From NCBI GenBank assembly GCA_028671895.1, contig CM053796.1:23248860-23312859 (forward strand): a stretch of DNA of 64,000 bases. Direction: 5' to 3'. The notes beneath the pieces were generated by a model. That model was not told the origin of the DNA and ran no database searches. It saw only the letters and a list, made by a program, of their open reading frames with translations. Shown in pieces: positions 58,801 to 64,000 of the stretch. A program made the translations under genes and the position numbers. The first letter of the stretch is position 1. The number at the start of each line of letters is the position of its first letter. Source of the stretch: Oenanthe sinensis. Taxonomy: Eukaryota > Streptophyta > Magnoliopsida > Apiales > Apiaceae.

Positions 58801-60789
58801 CATGTTAATTTTGCAGATTGATAAAAAAGAGGAGGTTCTAGCTGCTCAAATATCATTTACTCAAAGACCACAACAACACTTAGTGGATTCTTTAGCCAGG
58901 AGAGCAGATAGAGTTATGGAGGCTTTAGCGGATTCATCAAATATTCAATCTAAAACTACGAACTTGAAGACAGAAGAACCAATTTTTATCATGCTTATTA
59001 GGGCTAGACTTCCAGAGTGTATAGACTCTGATCACTCTAAGGAGGAGTCAGGGTCTATAGTCCCTTTTGCAGTTTCAGAGTCTACTCAACCACCAGAGTC
59101 TACACATCCAGTTATAAAAATTGAGCCTATTGATGCTGATTTGCAGGGGGATTGCACTTCTGAGGATGATGGACCAGTTAATCCATCCTTTATCTATTTT
59201 GATCAGTTTTTTCCTGTCACTTGGGAATTTGCACAGCTCAAAGGCATTACTAATAAAGTTTCTTTTGAGTGCATCTTGGCCATTCACCAGTCTAAAAGAC
59301 TAAGATGTCCTTTCAACAAGAACATGGTCATTAACCTAATGAAGACACTGATGCCTCTTTCCTTGAAGATGACCGAACTATTAATGCAGAAATTAAGGTT
59401 GAGACAGAGAATGTCACTGCTCAATTAGCTAGTGTGGTCAAGGAAATCTCTCATATTCAAACCAAACTTACTGGTATTTATAATACTATTTTTCTGCTAA
59501 GTACTAGATTTGACAGAATTCATTCCCTTCAATTATTCAAAGAACTTGCTTTCAAAGATGTTATTGCTGCTATCACTGCTAATCAAGCCAATCTCCAAAT
59601 AATAGTATCTGATCTAACCACCAAGGTTGATTCAATAATTGCAGCACATGCCAACATCTCCACATCACTTGAACAGATTCTTTTGGCTATCACATGTGGT
59701 GATGATGTCAAAAAGGGGGAGAAGAAAGTTGATGATTCCTCCAGGATAAATAAGGATGATGTATGCAAGGATGCTAAACAAAAGGGAGTTAAAAGGAGGA
59801 GAGATGGTGATGATGATGAAGCTGGTGACAATTCTCATGGTCCTAGGGGTCCTGGTGGTGTGCCACAAAAATAGTCTGGAGTGGCTGTATTATCAAAATC
59901 TCAAACACACCAGTCAGGGACTGGACATGGGAAATCAGAGTCTAGGACAGACTCTGATAAACAAAGGAAGATGTCAGACTCTGAAGAAGTTCAAGAACCT
60001 ATATACTGGCAATGCAGTCCATCTAATCTGCAACTGAGAGCTAAAAAGAAGACAGGACTTGGAGGCATTGAAGAATCTGACATTGATAGAACATCAACTC
60101 TAACCAGGGATCCTCAATCCTTGACAGATATGCAGTTTGAGAAGATTACATAAAAACACCTAAACAAAGTGGTATCTGCTCAAATTATTTATAATGTTTT
60201 TGAAAGAAAGGTGCAAGGAGGACATGGAGGCACAAAAAAGGTGCAAAATGAGATGCTTGTATATTTCTTAGAAGAACGATTTGTTAGATGGATTAGTTAG
60301 TCAAATTTCATCTTTTTCAAATAGGCTGGGGAATTACAGTATATTAGATTTCTCTTACAAATAGCTTATGAAGTGAATAAAAGCAAAGAAGCTGTCACAC
60401 ACAAATGGTTCAAGGAGATTGACATGAAGATGACTCTGCACGGACAGGCAAATCGACATATGGGCAAACTTTCCTTAAAATATATTGATGTTGAAGGAAA
60501 TGATCAAGACATGCCATTAGAAGAAAAGAAAATTAAATTCCAAGAAGGTATGGGTCATTACTTTGGATTTCGACCTATGAATGAGAAAGTTAGTGTTCTA
60601 ATTTTGAAAGATCTAAAGGAACAAGAATGCAGTGAAAATGATCTGAGAGCAACCTATTATCAAATCAAATGTCCCAATGAAGAAATGAAAAAATTGAAGA
60701 AATATTTTGTTGAAGCACTTGCTATTATGGAGGAAAATATGCTGAAATCATTTCTGAAAAACAATCCAGCCTTTGAAAAGATCAAGTGA
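55846..60789 (+). pseudogene. Element D ORF2: 4.9 kb post-pol reading region, broken
   Basis: Starts at ATG 55,846 (MAAISTVMRGPKAIAFTF, then FLEQSELSYILKASP, WSSAKV, FQLPV) and runs to a stop at 60,787-60,789. Next blocks: FTGKCSGFDAI near 56,340-56,370, HRFLMLLLNHFIP near 56,490; a P/S/E-rich middle (56,722-58,634) thick with AGACTCTGA words; a helical stretch near 59,434-59,750; KRRRDGDDDEAG; and a charged C-terminus ending NPAFEKIK. The block order and the FTGKC..FDAI motif match C1. It sits where SIRE-type elements carry their env-like ORF, but no signal peptide or membrane span was noticed here. It resembles post-pol ORFs known as hypothetical proteins in other asterid genomes (from memory, not searched). 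Function unknown. Confidence 0.78.
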
Positions 60790-60899
60790 GATGTAATTCT
60801 TTTTTCCTTATAAATTTTTATACTGTTCTATATTAATTGTTTTATTATGTAGTTTTGACATCATCAAACCTTGATTTATGCTTACATTTTATAAAGAAT

Positions 60900-60913
60900 A
60901 AATATGGGGAGAT
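60900..60913 (+). other. Polypurine tract of element D
   Basis: AAATATGGGGAGAT directly before the LTR start TGTTAGG. Confidence 0.7.
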
Positions 60914-61048
60914 TGTTAGGAATATATTCATTTGATGATGTACAAAATACTATAGCAGGGTCTAGCATAGTGTATTTGTAATAAGTCTTTCTAGTCTCTG
61001 AAGTTTTATAATAAGAGTCTAGATAGTCAATATTCTTGTCACTTGTAC
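60914..61048 (+). repeat. 3' LTR of element D, truncated by element F
   Basis: Matches the 5' LTR closely through CTTGTCACTTGTAC, then switches to the left end of LTR F (TGTTATTCC). TGTAC (61,044-61,048) would be F's target duplication; its partner is off-window. Confidence 0.83.
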
Positions 61049-62163
61049 TGTTATTCCTTAGAACAATGTCAATATTTGTAGAAGGGGGGTTGAATACAAA
61101 TATTAAAACTTTTTGCTGTTTTAATATTTGTTCTTAGTGTTTGAGAAGTAAGAGAACATGTATGAACAACAAAGATACTGAAAATAATTTGAAGAAAGTG
61201 ATTTAAAATTACTGATGGATTGGTTTTTCTATCAGTGTATATTTTTGCTCAATGTTTCTAGGTTAAAATAAACCTAGCTTCGTTTTTACAAAGTTAGAAG
61301 ATAAACCAACTGTTCTTACAAAGTGCTCTAAGGTTGAACATTTAATTCTTTAAGAAAAATGCTCTAACTTGTTATCCTCTAACAATGCTACCACACTTGT
61401 TTATATAATACAAGTATGTTTCACAATTCCTATTTTAGTATTTTTTCTATCTACCTTTCTTTTACCTTTTTCCTTTTTAGGAAAACAGGCTTGAAAGATA
61501 GCTACAAATTGAGTCTTCATAGTCATCATTGATTGTCTTCCATAGGTTTACTTTTGTCCTCTGGATCTACAACAAATAGTCCTTCTGTGTTGTCACGATC
61601 AATTGATAATTTGCTGTTAAGCATATCAATTGATCCATCCTTTAATCCATCAACTGATGTTCTAATTCGATTGATATTGATATCCATCGATTGATAAATA
61701 ATGACTTATCGATTGATAGATGTTAGCAATCGATATATCAATCGACGGGTCTTCACATCAGTTGATGGTCTTCAATACTTGACTTGACTTCTTCGATTGA
61801 TCTCCTATCCATCGATGCTTCAATATCAATCGATCATCGTTCATTTGTGTAATTTCCTATCTTCAAATAATTACAATTTGACAGTTTAATTTACACATCA
61901 ATTGACGATCTATATCAATCAACTCTAACATCAATTGATAAGAATAATATCAATTGATTTATACCTTATCGATTGAAATAGACTAAGTACACCTATACTA
62001 CAGTCCAAATTATCAGTTGATTCATATAAACACTTCAACTAATAAATGGTTTCCTGATCAATTAATATTTATAACTTTCATATCAATTGATCAGTTACAT
62101 CAAATAAAATTTCTATGATTCAAAGATTAATGTTATCATCAAATTGTATGTAGATTCCTAACA
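61049..62163 (-). repeat. 3' LTR of element F (1115 bp)
   Basis: Minus strand starts TGTTAGGAATCTAC at 62,163 after an AAGGGGAGAC polypurine tract (62,164-62,173) and ends GGAATAACA at 61,049, with a TTCAACCCCCC tract just inside the end. Between about 61,600 and 62,100 it is packed with ATCAATTGAT, ATCGATTGAT and shorter relatives. LTR remnant G at 15,733-16,532 is the same family. Confidence 0.82.
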
Positions 62164-62173
62164 GTCTCCCCTT

Positions 62174-64000
62174 ATTTGTGTCTGTGATATGAACAGACAT
62201 AAATCTACTTGATGATAACAAAACCCCTAATAATTTTCATTCAAATAGAATCAAGAAATTTAAATATCACTTTTAATTTTGGAAGTACCAGTTTGATAGA
62301 TAACTCCTGCAAGCTGCTTCAATGTCTTCACCATCTTTATAATTCAATTAGTTTCTCTTCCTTCTCTTCTCAGCATTTTCCTTTAGTTGCCTCATGAAAG
62401 AACTCCTCAAAATTGCTTCATCCCTGCCAGTCTCTCCAAGTTGCCTCATAAGGTAATGTATTTCTTCATTTGTGATTTTGTCCAAATATTTATAGATATC
62501 AAAGAACTTTGTGTTGCCCTCTACGTCTGTAAAAATCATTGCATACTTTGGCTCCAACACCACCTTTTTGACTTGAGACTTCCATAGCTTAAGAGGTGAA
62601 TCAGGTTCAGCTTCTTCCTTTGATCTCCTTAGCTTTGAAATTTGTTGTTGAATCTCCTGAGCAATTGTTGTGTTGAGTTTGTACTTTCCGTTGAGTAGAA
62701 AAAGGATGGTATTTAGAACATTGTAGCTTTGCTTCATTATCACCTTCAATGAATAAGTGATCTTCACTCCATTTTTATATTCCAACCTCATAGATTCTTC
62801 TTGATTAGAGGTTGCAGGGTGAGTCCTTACTCCAATTAGCCCTTTTTTCATTGATCACTGGTATCCCTTTCATATCATATCCTTCAATTGTAACCTCCTC
62901 CTTGATTTCTTATTGTTTACCCTGGAGGTTTTCCTGAACCACTCTTTCTTGAATATAACTTGACCTTTTCTTAGCCATAGCTATTTTCCTCTTTTTCCTC
63001 AGTGGCTGTTCCATTAATTGATCTTCCATGTTCCATTCCATTTCCATTTGCCTTGCTATTTCCTCATTTTCCTTTTCTCTTCTTGCAACATCTGACAATC
63101 CTGATGAAATGGCTCCTTGAAGAAGCTTTTGTGCAATTGGCTCTTTCCTTCTCTTTTCTTCTTCAATCACTATGGATTTTCCCTTCCTCTTCTCTTGAAG
63201 GGCGTCAAGATCAACATTTGATTTGCTTTCTTTGGCAGCTTTTTATGCATCTTCATTCACTTTTCTTGTTTGAGCAATGAACTCATTCAAGTCTCTTTTT
63301 TCTACTGCATTTGTCACCAATTCAGTGCTTTTCTCTAAATCTTCAATTCTTTTCCTTTCCCTCCCAATCACTGATTGAGTTTCTCTATCCATATAAATTT
63401 TTCTAGCTTCTAGATCATTTTCAAACTTCTTGAATTCTTTCTTTTTCCGTTCTAAGTCATCTTTGGGTGACTTATATGTTTTTGAAGATTGATTATCCCT
63501 GTTGCTTCCATATTTATTCCTTTTAGTTGCAGAACCTCCAATACCACTAGACTTGTCCATAACACTCCCACCAACACCACCACTACTTTTGCCATCACCA
63601 TCTCTCTTCTTTGTATTTTCCCCCTTTTTTATCATCAATTGGAGGAGGTGGTGGCATTCTGTCAAGAAATTTCTGAAGAATGGAAGAATGTAGATTATGG
63701 CCTCTAATTATATCATCCATCTTCTTTTCTAGAGATCCCACTCTAGTTTCCAAAGCTGCAAAATTTTTAGATTCCTTGAAAAGTTTATCCTAGATTTGAC
63801 CCATGGTAATAATTGGTAACTTCTCATCTAATCTTTTCTCTAATGCATCTTTGTTGGTAGTGATAGAATCCTTGATGATCTCCAATTCTCTTTTCACTCT
63901 TGTTACTGTCATCTTTTGAATTTTCAATGACTCCCTCATATAGTGACCAATTCTCCTTCGATTTGGATCTTTAATTTCTCCTTCTATCATTGCTCTCCTG
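62174..64000 (-). pseudogene. Element F: 3' part of a post-pol ORF (ORF2 class), running off the window
   Basis: Minus-strand frames 63,990-63,790, 63,665-63,243, 63,170-62,910 and 62,851-62,348 lie between the window edge and the polypurine tract. They are lysine/glutamate-rich and helical (RKRIEDLEKSTELV, EEKRRKEPIAQKLL, ARREKENEEIARQMEMEW), with a glycine/serine patch (SSGGVGGS). The last piece contains LLNGKYKLNTTIAQEIQQ and ITNEEIHYLMRQLGETGRDE. Position and character match ORF2 of C1 and D, but residue-level similarity is weak, so this is a third ORF2 subtype. Several stops separate the pieces. Confidence 0.6.

Larger units (their letters stand above)
49621..61048 (+). mobile_element. 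Element D: 11.4 kb Ty1/copia with ORF2, integrase core deleted, 3' LTR truncated
   Basis: Identical starts TGTTAGGAATATATTCATTT at 49,621 and 60,914 define the two LTRs; the second is cut after ~135 bases by element F. In order: 5' LTR, primer site, gag with zinc knuckles, protease, (integrase core missing), RT, RNase H, spacer, ORF2, polypurine tract, LTR. Frames are full of stops, so it is inactive. Confidence 0.88.

Overview
This is a gene-poor, AT-rich stretch of a plant nuclear genome, and most of it is nested Ty1/copia LTR retrotransposons. The host is a eudicot, judging by the GT-AG introns of its one intact gene, that gene's close match to the Arabidopsis VAP27-2 type, the many copia families and the Stowaway-type MITEs. 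The copia elements with an extra reading frame after pol look most like those of asterid genomes, but the species cannot be fixed from the sequence.

Layout. (1) 1-15,715: element A (intact RT/RNase H frame, then a 1.55 kb 3' LTR) ends at 3339, next to the leader, gag and stop-riddled pol of element B (3340-8288). B's 3' LTR (from 8303) is split by a 3.8 kb solo LTR, K (9292-13101), with 5-bp target duplications. B's LTR resumes to about 13,809 and is followed by the 3' end of another element (E) and an LTR remnant (H1). (2) 15,733-24,362: LTR remnant G, intact solo LTR H2, a terminal-inverted-repeat element, several diverged local duplications, and no convincing gene. (3) 24,363-40,525, minus strand: two fused copies (C1 and C2) of one copia family that carries a second long reading region (ORF2) after pol. 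(4) 40,526-45,900: two MITEs, then the only intact host gene, a seven-exon VAP27-type gene. (5) 45,900-49,620: a second TIR element, an LTR-LTR junction between a primer-binding site and a polypurine tract (element J), and a fragment of a vacuolar H+-pyrophosphatase gene cut by the next insertion. (6) 49,621-64,000: element D, an 11.4 kb copia of the ORF2 class lacking its integrase core, with its 3' LTR cut by element F (minus strand), which runs off the window.

The most unusual signal is in untranslated retroelement DNA. At least four places hold arrays of short repeated hairpins whose arms change together from copy to copy, so pairing is kept while sequence drifts: B's leader, two arrays in the transcribed part of solo LTR K, and the 3' end of element J. 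A second theme is that each ORF2-class element is saturated with its own short word (AAACTCTGA in C, AGACTCTGA in D, ATCAATTGAT or ATCGATTGAT in F), in LTRs, spacers and, for C and D, coding regions. I found no tRNA or rRNA gene and no CRISPR array. All structures were read by eye and need computed confirmation.
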